The position numbers and the translations under genes are program-made. Shown here in pieces: positions 33,216 through 41,718 of a DNA stretch of 62,807 nucleotides. Origin of the DNA: DATLZC01 sp037444005 (GTDB lineage: Bacteria; Chloroflexota; Dehalococcoidia; DSTF01; JACRBR01); the NCBI GenBank assembly GCA_037444005.1, contig JBBING010000006.1, positions 1 through 62,807 of the forward strand, in the 5' to 3' direction. Under the pieces are notes generated by a model, which had not been told where the DNA came from, made no database searches, and saw only the letters and a program-made list of their open reading frames with translations. Numbering within the stretch: the first letter of the stretch is position 1; the number at the start of each line of letters is the position of its first letter.

Positions 33216-34507
33216 CCCAGCCCCAGGCGCGCGAAGGCGTCGTCCACGTAGCGGACGAAGTAGCCGTAGTCGAACAGCTCGTCGAGATCGCGCGCGGTCA
33301 GACGCGAAGCGACCTCGGGGTCGCGCTCGAGCAGGCCGCGGAACGGCGTCCGCTCCTTCCAGGCGCGCATGGCGTTGCGCTGCACCACAGCGTAGGCGTC
33401 AGTGCGCGACATCCCCTTCTCGACCAGCGCGAGGAGCACTCGCTGCGAGAACACCAGGCCCTGCGTCAGCTCGAGGTTCTCCCGCATCCGCTCGGGATAC
33501 ACCAGCAGGCCGGCCACCACCTCCGTGAACAGCGCGAGCATATAGTCCAGCGCGAGACAGGCGTCCGGCAGCACGATGCGCTCCGTCGACGAGTGCGAGA
33601 TGTCGCGCTCGTGCCAGAGGGCGACGTTCTCGTACGCTGTGAGGGCGTACCCGCGGAGCACGCGCGCCAGTCCGCAGATGCGCTCGCACTTCTCCGGGTT
33701 GCGTTTGTGGGGCATCGCGCTCGACCCGGTCTGTCCCTCGCCGAACGGTTCCTCCGCTTCGAGCACCTCCGTGCGCTGCAGGTGGCGGATCTCCGTCGCG
33801 AAGCGCTCCAGCGACGCGCCGATGAGCGCGAGCGTGGCCACGAAGGCGGCGTGGCGGTCCCGTGGCACCACCTGTGTGCTGATGGGTTCCACCGCGAGCC
33901 CGAGGCTTCGCAGCGCGGTCTCCTCCACGTCGGGCGGCATCGTGGCGTGGGTGCCCACGGCGCCGCTCAGCTTGCCGACGGCGACGTCGGCCTTGGCGTC
34001 CGCGAGCCGCCGCTGCTGCCGGCGCACCTCGCTCACCCAGCCCGCCAGCTTCAGGCCGAAGGTGGTGGGCTCCGCATGCACGCCGTGCGTCCGCCCGATG
34101 CACAGGGTGTCCTTGAACTCCATCGCGCGGCGTTCCAGCGTCCCCCGCAGGGCCGCAAGGTCGCGCTCCAGCAGCTCCGCCGCTTCCCGCAGTTGCAGCG
34201 CTGTCGCCGTGTCCCACACATCCGACGACGTGGCCCCCAGATGGACCCAGCGCCCCTCTGGGCCCAGACTATCGGCCACCGACCGCAGGAACGCGGTCAC
34301 GTCGTGCTGGGTCGTCTTCCAGTAGCGCCAGATGGCGTCGATGTCGAAGCGAGCCTTGCGGCGGATGGCCTCGGCGTCTTCGCGCGGGACGACGCCTTTC
34401 TCGGCCCACGCATCGACGATGGCGAGCTCGACGTCCAGCCACTTCTGGAACTTCGTCTCCTCCGACCAGATGCGGGCCATCTCCGGCCGGCTGTACCGCT
34501 CGATCAC
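33212..34507 (-). CDS. purB: Adenylosuccinate lyase
   Basis: 431 aa fumarase/aspartase-superfamily lyase, acting twice in purine synthesis (SAICAR to AICAR, adenylosuccinate to AMP). Start MIERYSRPEMARIWSEETKFQKWLDVE region is typical of PurB; HLGATSSDVWDTA, GRTHGVHAEPTTFGLKLAGW and the signature loop TGSSAMPHKRNPEKCE (about residues 262-277) are all present. Last gene of the minus-strand purine operon; ATGA overlap with the cupin gene before it. Confidence 0.95.
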   Translation of the reverse strand: MIERYSRPEMARIWSEETKFQKWLDVELAIVDAWAEKGVVPREDAEAIRRKARFDIDAIWRYWKTTQHDVTAFLRSVADSLGPEGRWVHLGATSSDVWDTATALQLREAAELLERDLAALRGTLERRAMEFKDTLCIGRTHGVHAEPTTFGLKLAGWVSEVRRQQRRLADAKADVAVGKLSGAVGTHATMPPDVEETALRSLGLAVEPISTQVVPRDRHAAFVATLALIGASLERFATEIRHLQRTEVLEAEEPFGEGQTGSSAMPHKRNPEKCERICGLARVLRGYALTAYENVALWHERDISHSSTERIVLPDACLALDYMLALFTEVVAGLLVYPERMRENLELTQGLVFSQRVLLALVEKGMSRTDAYAVVQRNAMRAWKERTPFRGLLERDPEVASRLTARDLDELFDYGYFVRYVDDAFARLGLG

Positions 34508-34824
34508 AGGAACTCCTCCCGCACGGGCGAGAAGATGTCGACGCAGACGGCGTCCTCGAGCGCCTCGACGACGTGAGGGACGCCGCCCGGCGCCAGGTAC
34601 GAGTCGCCTGCCAGGAGCTCGCGGGTTTCGTCGCCGATGCGGCAGCGGATGCGGCCGCTGACCACGTAGCCGACCTGCTCGTGAGGGTGCGTGTGCTCGG
34701 GAACGACCGCGCCTCTGGACAGCGTGACCTCGACGAGCGTGGTGCGCTCGCCGCTGCTGAGCGTGCGTCGTGTCACGCCCGGGAACATGGCGACCGCTCG
34801 GGCGTCGTCACGCGCGGTGAACAT
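34504..34824 (-). CDS. Small cupin-domain protein
   Basis: 106 aa single-domain cupin. Metal ligands in cupin motif 1: VPEHTHPHEQVGYVVSG (His, His, Glu-equivalent), and motif 2: AGDSYLAPGGVPHVVEA. Such proteins bind a divalent metal and often a small sugar or acid; function unknown. I prefer ATG at 34824 (GGAGAG 7 bases upstream) to GTG at 34845. Lodged between purE and purB with a 4-base overlap to purB, so it is made with the purine enzymes; why is unclear. Confidence 0.8.
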   Translation of the reverse strand: MFTARDDARAVAMFPGVTRRTLSSGERTTLVEVTLSRGAVVPEHTHPHEQVGYVVSGRIRCRIGDETRELLAGDSYLAPGGVPHVVEALEDAVCVDIFSPVREEFL

Positions 34825-34878
34825 GGCTTCGCTCTCCGCCGCCACTGTACTTTACCGCCGGGCTGCGAAACAGCGTCC

Positions 34879-35340
34879 TTATGCCGACGCGAGCTCCTCT
34901 CGATACGCCTGGTAGCGCCGGCGGATGTCCTCGTGCTTGAGCGACAGGATGGACGCGGCGAGCACGGCGGCGTTCCGCGCGCCCCAGGCGCCCACCGCCA
35001 CCGTGGCCACCGGCACGCCCGGCGGCATCTGAGCGATCGAGTACAGCGCGTCCACGCCCTTCAGGTCCGACGACGCCAGGGGGACGCCGATGACGGGAAG
35101 CCAGGTGTAGGCCTTGACCACGCCAGGCAGCGCAGCCGCGCCGCCGGCCGCCGCGATGATCACCTCGACGCCAGCGTCGGCGGCTCCTCGGGCGAACGCC
35201 GCCACCTTGTCGGGCGTGCGGTGCGCCGACATCACGTGCACTTCGTGAGGAATCTCGAGCTTCGAGAGCAGGTCGACGCACCCCTGCATGACCTCCATGT
35301 CGGAACGGGAGCCCGTCACGATGGCCACCAGTGCGCTCAC
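34879..35340 (-). CDS. purE: N5-carboxyaminoimidazole ribonucleotide mutase, class I
   Basis: 153 aa. Converts N5-CAIR to CAIR. IVTGSRSDMEVMQGC (phosphate-binding Ser/Asp), HVMSAHRTPDKV (catalytic His-Arg) and IAAAGGAAALPGVVKAYTWLPVIGVPL are diagnostic of PurE class I. GTG at 35340 is in a GTGA overlap with the purD stop. No purK (ATP-dependent partner) is present in the window. Confidence 0.95.
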   Translation of the reverse strand: MSALVAIVTGSRSDMEVMQGCVDLLSKLEIPHEVHVMSAHRTPDKVAAFARGAADAGVEVIIAAAGGAAALPGVVKAYTWLPVIGVPLASSDLKGVDALYSIAQMPPGVPVATVAVGAWGARNAAVLAASILSLKHEDIRRRYQAYREELASA

Positions 35341-36647
35341 GCTCGCGCTCCTTCCGGAATCACACCGATGTCTCTCCGATAGTGCATCCCCTGGAAGCGG
35401 ATGCGCTCGATATTGCGGTACACCTTCTCCCGGGCCTCCGCGATGGTCGCGCCCGTCGCCGTCACGGCGAGCACGCGCCCGCCGCCGGTGACGAGCGCGC
35501 CGTCGTCGCGGCGCCGCGTCCCGGCGTGGAAGACCAGCACGTCGGAGTCGACGTCGTCCAGTCCCTCGATGGGGAATCCCGTCTCGTACGGCCCGGGATA
35601 GCCGCCCGAGGCGAGCATGACGCACACAGAGGCGCCGTCATCCCAGTCCACGGGCGTTTCGGCGAGCCGGTTCTCCACGACGGCAAGGCACACCTCGAGG
35701 AGATCGGACCTGAGACGGGGCAGCAGCGCCTCCGCCTCGGGGTCGCCGAACCGGCAGTTGAATTCGAGCGTGCGAGGCCCGTCTGCCGTGACCATGAGGC
35801 CGGGGTACAGCACGCCGCGGAACGGGCGTCCTTCCGCCGCCATGGCGGCGACCGTCCGTTCGGTCACCTCGCGCCGGATACGCTCGGCGGTCGCCTCGTC
35901 GAGCCACCAGGCGGGGCTGTACACGCCCATCCCGCCGGTGTTGGGCCCGCGGTCGCCGTCGAACACCGCCTTGTGGTCGCACGAGAACGGCATGTGACGC
36001 ACCATGACGCCGTCGGTGAAAGCGTGAGCCGACGTCTCGCGGCCCGCGAGGCGCTCCTCGATCACCACGCGACGCCCGGCGTCCCCCAGCTCGCGGTCCA
36101 CCATAAGACGCCGCAGCGCCTCGATGGCTTCGTCGGCCGTCGACGTCACGATGGCGCCCTTGCCCGCCGCGAGCCCGTCCGCCTTCACGACGACCGGCCC
36201 CGGTTGCGCCCGGACGTAGTCGCACGCGGCCGCGAAGTCGTCGAAGGTGGCCGTACGATGCGAGGGGATGCCGTGACGGGCCATGAGGTTGCGTGCGAAC
36301 GCCTTCGAGCCCTCGATGGCGGCGGCCGCGCGCGACGGACCGAACGTCGGGATCCCCTCGACGGTCAGGCGGTCGACGACGCCGAAGGCGAGCGGATCCT
36401 CCGGGCCGACGATGACGAGCTCCGCGCGGACGTCCCTCGCGAGCGAGGCGACGGCGTCGAGAAACGCCTCGATGGCCTCCCGCGGGGCGTCCGGCTTGGG
36501 GATGACGAGCGGCCTCGTGTCCGCGATGGCGGCGATACCGGGGTTCCCGGGCGCCACGACGAGCTCGGTTAGACGCGGCGACTGGCGCAGCTTCCACGCG
36601 ATCGCGTGCTCCCGCGCCCCCTGCCCAATGAGAAGGACTCTCGTCAC
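35337..36647 (-). CDS. purD: Phosphoribosylamine--glycine ligase (GAR synthetase)
   Basis: 436 aa ATP-grasp enzyme joining phosphoribosylamine and glycine. Visible: MTRVLLIGQGAREHAIAWKL start, APGNPGIA, GPEDPLAFGVVDRL, PVVVKADGLAAGKGAIV (ATP-grasp), TGGMGVYSPA, EFNCRFGDPEAEALLPRL, and HAGTRR near the end. Normal length. 37 bases after guaA and coupled to purE. Confidence 0.95.
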   Translation of the reverse strand: MTRVLLIGQGAREHAIAWKLRQSPRLTELVVAPGNPGIAAIADTRPLVIPKPDAPREAIEAFLDAVASLARDVRAELVIVGPEDPLAFGVVDRLTVEGIPTFGPSRAAAAIEGSKAFARNLMARHGIPSHRTATFDDFAAACDYVRAQPGPVVVKADGLAAGKGAIVTSTADEAIEALRRLMVDRELGDAGRRVVIEERLAGRETSAHAFTDGVMVRHMPFSCDHKAVFDGDRGPNTGGMGVYSPAWWLDEATAERIRREVTERTVAAMAAEGRPFRGVLYPGLMVTADGPRTLEFNCRFGDPEAEALLPRLRSDLLEVCLAVVENRLAETPVDWDDGASVCVMLASGGYPGPYETGFPIEGLDDVDSDVLVFHAGTRRRDDGALVTGGGRVLAVTATGATIAEAREKVYRNIERIRFQGMHYRRDIGVIPEGARA

Positions 36648-36684
36648 GATGCCAGTTTCGCCCCCGGATTCGGGCCGATGCGCT

Positions 36685-38391
36685 TCACTCCCACTCGATG
36701 GTCCCCGGCGGCTTCGAGGTGATGTCGTACACGACCCGGTTCACGCCCGGCACTTCATTCACGATCCGGGACGAGATTCGCGCCAGGAGATCGTACGGAA
36801 GACGGGCCCAGTCCGCGGTCATGGCGTCCTGCGCCTGCACCGCCCGAATCGCCACCACGTACCCGTAGGTGCGGTAGTCGCCCTGCACGCCGACGGACTT
36901 CGTGTCGGTGAGCACAGCGAACGCCTGCCACAGGTCGTAGTAGAGCTTCGCCCGCTTGATCTCGTTCATCACGATCCAGTCGGCGGCCCGCAGGATCTCC
37001 AGCTTTTCCCGCGTGACCTCGCCCACGACACGGATGGCCAGCCCCGGGCCCGGGAAGGGCTGGCGATACACGATCTCTTCCGGGAGGCCCAGCGCCAGGC
37101 CCGCCTGGCGCACCTCGTCCTTGAACAGGTAGCGGAGCGGCTCCACCAACTGGAACGTCAGCTCCTTGGGAAGCCCGCCCACGTTGTGGTGCGTCTTGAT
37201 CTTGGCGGCGGCGCCGTTTCGCGTCGCGCTCTCGATCACGTCGGGATACGTCGTCCCCTGCGCGATGAAGTCCACCCGGCCGATCTTGTCCGCTTCCTCC
37301 TCGAATACCCGGATGAACGTCTCCCCGACGATCTTCCGCTTCTCCTCCGGGTCGGTCACGCCGGCGAGATTCGACAGGAAGCGCTCCGACGCGTCTACGG
37401 TGATCAGGTTCATCCGCATGTTGCGCCGGAAGGTGTCGATGACCCGCTCGGCCTCCTGCCGGCGGAGCAGCCCGTTGTCGACGAAGATGCAGGTGAGCTG
37501 GTCGCCCACCGCGCGATGGACCAGCGTCGCCGCCACCGCAGAGTCGACCCCGCCGGAGAGCGCGCAGATCACCCGCCCGTCGCCGACCTGCGCCCGGATC
37601 GCGTTGATGGTGTCCGCGATGAAGTTGCCCGGCGTCCAGTCGCCGCGAAGGCCGCAGATGCCCTTGAGGAAGTTGTCGATTATCTGCCTGCCCTGCGGGG
37701 TGTGCACGACCTCCGGGTGGAACTGAATCCCGACGATGCCGCGGTCGTTCGCCATCGCCGCAACCGGCGAGTTGTCCGAGTACGCGATGGACCGGAAGCC
37801 GGGCGGAAGCTCCACGATACGATCGCCGTGGCTCATCCACACCGGCATGGAGGCCGGGAGACCCTCGAACAGCGGCGACGGCGGATCGCCTTGGTGAACG
37901 ACCGCGTGGCCGTACTCCCGGCGGTCGGAGGGGGCCACGCGGCCTCCGAGCTGGTGCGCGAGGAGCTGCATCCCGTAGCAAATGCCGAGGACCGGCAATC
38001 CGCTCTCGAAGACGTAGGAAGGCGCCATCGGGGCGCCTTCCTCATAGACGCTGGCGGGCCCGCCGGACAGGATGAACGCCCGCGGACGCAAGCGCATGAC
38101 CTCGTCTTCAGGCGCGTCCCACGGGACCAGCTCGCAGTAGACGTTGCACTCGCGCACGCGCCGCGCGATGAGCATGCTGTACTGGGACCCGAAGTCCAGG
38201 ATGACCACGGTCTCGGGCTTCGTCGGAACCGCAGCGGGCTCGACGGGCGCTTCGCCCACCCGCTCGCGCGCGATCTCGAGGTAGGTCCCGACCTCGACGT
38301 CGCCCGTCGTCGGGACGCGATGCGTCTCGGCGGCGCTGACAGGAGTACCCGAACTCTCGTCCATCGTGTACTGTCTGAGAAACGTTCCCAC
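36685..38391 (-). CDS. guaA: GMP synthase (glutamine-hydrolysing)
   Basis: 568 aa fused enzyme making GMP from XMP. Glutamine amidotransferase class I domain (about 62-250): ILDFGSQYSMLIARRVRE, catalytic Cys in LGICYGMQLLAHQLGG, His-x-Glu in QFHPEVVHT. PP-ATPase: CALSGGVDSAVAATLVHRA. C-terminal dimerisation domain ends TSKPPGTIEWE. It has an N-terminal extension of about 50 residues beyond usual GuaA. Start could be GTG 38391 or ATG 38364; neither has a good ribosome site. First gene of guaA-purD-purE-cupin-purB. Confidence 0.95.
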   Translation of the reverse strand: MGTFLRQYTMDESSGTPVSAAETHRVPTTGDVEVGTYLEIARERVGEAPVEPAAVPTKPETVVILDFGSQYSMLIARRVRECNVYCELVPWDAPEDEVMRLRPRAFILSGGPASVYEEGAPMAPSYVFESGLPVLGICYGMQLLAHQLGGRVAPSDRREYGHAVVHQGDPPSPLFEGLPASMPVWMSHGDRIVELPPGFRSIAYSDNSPVAAMANDRGIVGIQFHPEVVHTPQGRQIIDNFLKGICGLRGDWTPGNFIADTINAIRAQVGDGRVICALSGGVDSAVAATLVHRAVGDQLTCIFVDNGLLRRQEAERVIDTFRRNMRMNLITVDASERFLSNLAGVTDPEEKRKIVGETFIRVFEEEADKIGRVDFIAQGTTYPDVIESATRNGAAAKIKTHHNVGGLPKELTFQLVEPLRYLFKDEVRQAGLALGLPEEIVYRQPFPGPGLAIRVVGEVTREKLEILRAADWIVMNEIKRAKLYYDLWQAFAVLTDTKSVGVQGDYRTYGYVVAIRAVQAQDAMTADWARLPYDLLARISSRIVNEVPGVNRVVYDITSKPPGTIEWE

Positions 38392-38406
38392 CAGAACGGA
38401 TAGCTC

Positions 38407-38436
38407 AGCCTAGCAACGGCCTCGCGCGGCCGTCAA
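38407..38436 (-). promoter_or_regulatory. Candidate promoter of the purine operon with spacer inverted repeat
   Basis: On the minus strand: TTGACG (38431-38436), 18-base spacer, TAGGCT (38407-38412). The spacer holds the inverted repeat ACGGCC-N6-GGCCGT (38416-38433). I see no guanine riboswitch-like fold or PurR box in the short leader, so if the operon is regulated here, this repeat is the obvious candidate. Confidence 0.5.
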
Positions 38437-38455
38437 GGCAATCGCTCGACCGAGT

Positions 38456-39085
38456 ATGCAGATGGGCGCTTTGCGGGTGAGGGACGACGCCGAAGGGTTG
38501 CTTCGCGCCGCCGCCGCGCTCCGCGACGGAAAGGTGGTCGTTTTCCCCACCGACACGGTGTACGGCATCGGCGCCGCCGCCGAACATGACGACGCCTGCC
38601 AGCGGCTGTTCGACCTCAAGGGCCGCGCGACCACGAAGGCCATCCCCATCCTCATCGCCGCCGCCACCGACCTCGACCGGGTCGTCGAGTCGGTACCGGA
38701 GACAGCCCGGAAGCTCATGCGGCGCTTCTGGCCCGGCGGGCTCACCATCGTATTCCGCCGTCATCCGTCCTTCCGTTCAGCCGCCCTCGCCGGAGGCGAC
38801 ACGGTCGCCGTTCGCATCCCCGACGATCTGCGATCCCGGGCGCTCATCAACGCTGCGGGAGGCCTCCTCGCCGCGACGAGCGCGAACGCCTCCGGGCGCC
38901 CGAGTCCCGTGACGGCCGACGAGGCCGCCGCGCAATTGCCGGACGCCGACCTCGTCGTGGACGGCGGGCCCTGTCCGGGCGGCGTCGAATCCACAGTCGT
39001 CGACGTCACCGTGGACCCGCCCCGCATCCTGCGCGAAGGCGCCATCCCGGCGAGCGCTATCGAAGCGGCGCTGGCCGACCCTTAG
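38456..39085 (+). CDS. tsaC: Threonylcarbamoyl-AMP synthase (Sua5/YciO/YrdC family)
   Basis: 209 aa. Makes L-threonylcarbamoyl-AMP from threonine, bicarbonate and ATP for the t6A37 modification of ANN-decoding tRNAs. VVVFPTDTVYGIGAAA, FDLKGRATTKAIPILI (KxR), SANASGRPSPVTADEAAAQL and GVESTVVDVT with REGAIP are family hallmarks. The extra C-terminal Sua5 domain is absent, so it is the short TsaC-like form. Divergent from guaA (64 bases). Confidence 0.9.
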   Translation: MQMGALRVRDDAEGLLRAAAALRDGKVVVFPTDTVYGIGAAAEHDDACQRLFDLKGRATTKAIPILIAAATDLDRVVESVPETARKLMRRFWPGGLTIVFRRHPSFRSAALAGGDTVAVRIPDDLRSRALINAAGGLLAATSANASGRPSPVTADEAAAQLPDADLVVDGGPCPGGVESTVVDVTVDPPRILREGAIPASAIEAALADP

Positions 39086-39095
39086 GAGCGCAGCG

Positions 39096-39938
39096 ATGGC
39101 AGTCGGACTGTGGGTGCTCGAGCGATGCGCGAACGAGCGCTTCCCGTACCGCCTCACCATCGAGCGCGGAGAGCGGCGCCTCGTGCTGCGCGTCCAGGAC
39201 CGCTGGCCCGGCGCGAATCGCAACGTCTTCTGTCTGCGCGAGACGGAGCTGTCGGACGACGTCCTCGAGGAGATCGAGCGCGTGCCGATCACGGCCCTGC
39301 AACGGCGGGGCGTCCGCTTGTCCATCGTCCTGGACCGGCCCCGGAACAAGCGATGCGACTTCCTGATCCTGAAGCGTCCGTACCGCGACGGCCGGCCGGG
39401 GACATATGAGCAGATCTTCTGGCAGACCCAGTCGTCGATGCGCCAGCGGCGGCCACGTGTGCGGCTCACCCATCCTCGGCGCCGGGACACGTACGTGGTC
39501 CGCATCGCCCACGATGAGAAATACCCGTGGCGCTTCCCGGCCGCCGTCACCGAGCGCGGCCGCCTCCCGGCCGGTGACTACGCGCTCATGGAGGGCGAGC
39601 GCGTCCTGGCGGTGGTGGAACGGAAGACCTTCGAGAACTTCCAGCACGACTTGACCGTGCTGCCGCTCCTGCACCAGAAGCTGATGGAGCTCAGTTCGTT
39701 CGAGCGGCACGCGCTGGTCATCGAAGCGCCCTACGAGGACTTCCTTTCGCGCGCGAAGTCGCCGTACTTGAGCCCATCGTTCGCCGCCGAGGCCATCGCG
39801 GAGCTCTTCGCGTCGCACCCGCGCCTGCGGATCGTCTTCTGCGCGAACCGCAAGACGGCGAACGAGTGGACCCGCCGCTACTTCGACGCCGTCTGGGCCG
39901 CGGTCCACGACCGCCCCGCGACGAGTGGCGAGGCGTGA
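39096..39938 (+). CDS. ERCC4-fold nuclease domain protein
   Basis: 280 aa. The C-terminal half (about 130-260) matches the ERCC4/XPF-type nuclease: RLPAGDYALMEGERVLAVVERKTFENF, i.e. GD at 160-161 and E175-R176-K177, followed by HQKLMELSSFERHALVIEA. The canonical motif is ERKx3D; here the Asp position appears to be Asn181, with Asp185 four residues later. The N-terminal 120 residues are basic (RPRNKRCDFLILKRPYR) and may bind DNA; I do not recognise them. No helicase or HhH2 domain is attached. Ten bases after tsaC, so co-transcribed. Structure-specific or branched-DNA cleavage is plausible, not shown. Confidence 0.75.
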   Translation: MAVGLWVLERCANERFPYRLTIERGERRLVLRVQDRWPGANRNVFCLRETELSDDVLEEIERVPITALQRRGVRLSIVLDRPRNKRCDFLILKRPYRDGRPGTYEQIFWQTQSSMRQRRPRVRLTHPRRRDTYVVRIAHDEKYPWRFPAAVTERGRLPAGDYALMEGERVLAVVERKTFENFQHDLTVLPLLHQKLMELSSFERHALVIEAPYEDFLSRAKSPYLSPSFAAEAIAELFASHPRLRIVFCANRKTANEWTRRYFDAVWAAVHDRPATSGEA

Positions 39939-39942
39939 GCGC

Positions 39943-41232
39943 TCAACGGAAGGTCGGCAGGTACGGGGCGTGCAACCGGAGTACGTCGTCCAGAAAGGCC
40001 TCGGCCGCCCGGGCGCTGTGCACCACCGGGTCGAGGAGCAACGCCTCCAACGCCAGCGCTCGCGAGCCGTTGACCGCGGCGTCCACCGCTAGCATCTGAA
40101 TCTCGACCTCCCGGCGCACCATGGCCTCGATCGGGCCCGGCAGCGCTCCCACAGGCTCGCCGCGTGCAACCCCGTCCGCGACCCTGCCGGGAACCTCGAC
40201 CACGGCGTCGTGCGGGAGGCCGTCGATGTAACCGTCGTTAGGCACGATGAACGAGGGCTTCCGGGCGTCGCGGCGCGCGACCACGTCGGCGATGATCCGC
40301 CCTGCCGAGAGGTTGACTCGCGCTTCGTGCGACGGCTTGGCCAGCAGCGGCTCGACCGATTTCTCGCCGGCGCCCCACGCGAGCACATTCGCCCATCCCA
40401 GCTCGCGCCGCCGGGCAAATCCTTCGAAGTCGTAGCCCTCCGTTCCGACGATCTCGGCCGCCCAGGGGAAGAACTCACCGACATGATCGTCCCCGGTCGT
40501 GGGGAACACCCCGAAGCGGTCGTAGATGAACCGGCACAGCGGCCACTGGTCGTCCGGCAACGCCCGCAGCCGCTCGCGGAAGGCTGGTTCCAGGTCGGCG
40601 CCGGTCCGCGCGTCTCGCAGGCTCATCGTCCACGCGAAGTGGTTCACCCCGGCGGCGCGGAGATCGACCTCCTGCGGGTCCATCCCGAGCACCCATGCCA
40701 CCCAGGGAACCGTGTTGGCGACGCCGTGGCACAGCCCGACGGCTCGCACGGACGTGTAGCGCCGGATGGCGAGGCAAACGCGGTTCTCCGGATTCGTGTA
40801 GTTCAAGAGGAGGGCGTTCGGGGCCAGCCGCTCGACATCGCGGGCGATGTCGAGCATCAGCGGGACGGACCGGAGGGTGTGCGAGAGCCCGCCCGGGCCC
40901 GCGTTCTCGCTCAACACCGAGGGGAATCCATGGCGGAGCGCCAACTCGTGGTCGAGCTTCCACGTGCGTTCCCGGTCGACCGCCACGGACGTCACGACGA
41001 AGTCGGCGCCAGGCAGGGCTTCGCGGCGGTCCGTCGTCGCGCGGACGCGCATGCCGAGACCCGAGGCTTCGTTCAGTCGTTCGGCCAGGCGCCCCATGCC
41101 TGCGAGCCGCTCGCCGTCGAGGTCGACGAGCCAGAGGTCGGCGCCTGCGAGCTCCGGCTGCTGGAACACATCGCGCAGGAACTCGACGCCGAACACCGTG
41201 CTGCCGACGCCGATGACGACGATGCGCGTCAC
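39943..41232 (-). CDS. Glycoside hydrolase family 4 protein (NAD+/Mn2+-dependent alpha-glycosidase type)
   Basis: 429 aa. N-terminal Rossmann fold MTRIVVIGVGSTVFGVEFLRD, then the GH4 metal sites: AVGLCHGVANTV (Cys) and RAAGVNHFAWTMSL (His), and NYTNPENRV. GH4 enzymes cleave glycosides by an oxidation-elimination route using NAD+; substrates range from alpha-galactosides and alpha-glucosides to alpha-glucuronides and 6-phospho sugars. The specific sugar is not clear. Last gene of the rpiB-led operon, coupled by a 4-base overlap to the pentapeptide gene. Confidence 0.87.
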   Translation of the reverse strand: MTRIVVIGVGSTVFGVEFLRDVFQQPELAGADLWLVDLDGERLAGMGRLAERLNEASGLGMRVRATTDRREALPGADFVVTSVAVDRERTWKLDHELALRHGFPSVLSENAGPGGLSHTLRSVPLMLDIARDVERLAPNALLLNYTNPENRVCLAIRRYTSVRAVGLCHGVANTVPWVAWVLGMDPQEVDLRAAGVNHFAWTMSLRDARTGADLEPAFRERLRALPDDQWPLCRFIYDRFGVFPTTGDDHVGEFFPWAAEIVGTEGYDFEGFARRRELGWANVLAWGAGEKSVEPLLAKPSHEARVNLSAGRIIADVVARRDARKPSFIVPNDGYIDGLPHDAVVEVPGRVADGVARGEPVGALPGPIEAMVRREVEIQMLAVDAAVNGSRALALEALLLDPVVHSARAAEAFLDDVLRLHAPYLPTFR

Positions 41233-41690
41233 GAGCGTCCTCGCGGCCTGATCTCCCAGCGGATCTCCCAGTCGGGGTTGAGGTTCAGCAGCTCGAGCAT
41301 GTGCTCGAGGTGTTCCCGGTTCCAGCGAACGCCCTGAAACGTCGCCGGGGAGATGCAGAATCGCTGCCCGCCCACGCCGACGGTGTCGATTTTGGCGCCG
41401 CGCAGGTCCGCTCCCGTGAGGTCGGCGCGGTGGAAGGAGGCGCCCCGCAAATCGGCGTCGCGCAGGTCGCAGCCTCGGAGGTCGGAGGAGTTGAACCTCG
41501 CGTCTCGCAGATCGCAGCCCCTGAAGCTCGCACCGGCCAGACGCGCCGACTGCAGCCGGACGCGACGCAGGTCGCGCCCCGACAGGTCCGCGCCCTCGAG
41601 ATCGATGGCGACGTCTTCGTGCTCCCGAACGAAGGCGTTGAGGGCGTCGACACCCTGGTTCAGCAGGGCCAGATGCTCGGGGTTCGCCAT
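41229..41690 (-). CDS. Pentapeptide-repeat protein
   Basis: 153 aa. Residues about 30-105 form a run of pentapeptides of the A(D/N)Lxx type (LEGADLSGRDLRRV, ASFRGCDLRDARF, SSDLRGCDLRDADLRGASF, ADLTGADLRGAKI), expected to fold as a right-handed beta-helix of four or so coils. The C-terminus (NREHLEHMLELLNLNPDWEIRWE) is not repeat-like. Function unknown; DNA-mimic gyrase protection is known for longer members such as MfpA/Qnr but this one is short. ATG at 41690 follows GAGGAGA. Sits between pgk and the GH4 gene. Confidence 0.85.
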   Translation of the reverse strand: MANPEHLALLNQGVDALNAFVREHEDVAIDLEGADLSGRDLRRVRLQSARLAGASFRGCDLRDARFNSSDLRGCDLRDADLRGASFHRADLTGADLRGAKIDTVGVGGQRFCISPATFQGVRWNREHLEHMLELLNLNPDWEIRWEIRPRGRS

Positions 41691-41718
41691 CGTGCGTCTC
41701 CTCGCGATCCTACGGGCG

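Noticed and set aside
35341..35625. N-terminal extension of PurE to 35625
   Set aside because: PurE starts directly with the VAIVTGSRSDM region; the extension overlaps purD in another frame.
36283..38403. 706-codon plus-strand open frame opposite guaA and purD
   Set aside because: Spans two well-identified genes on the other strand and has no domain-like sequence; a GC artefact.
38392..38455. Guanine/purine riboswitch before guaA
   Set aside because: The leader is too short and lacks the conserved purine-aptamer loops.
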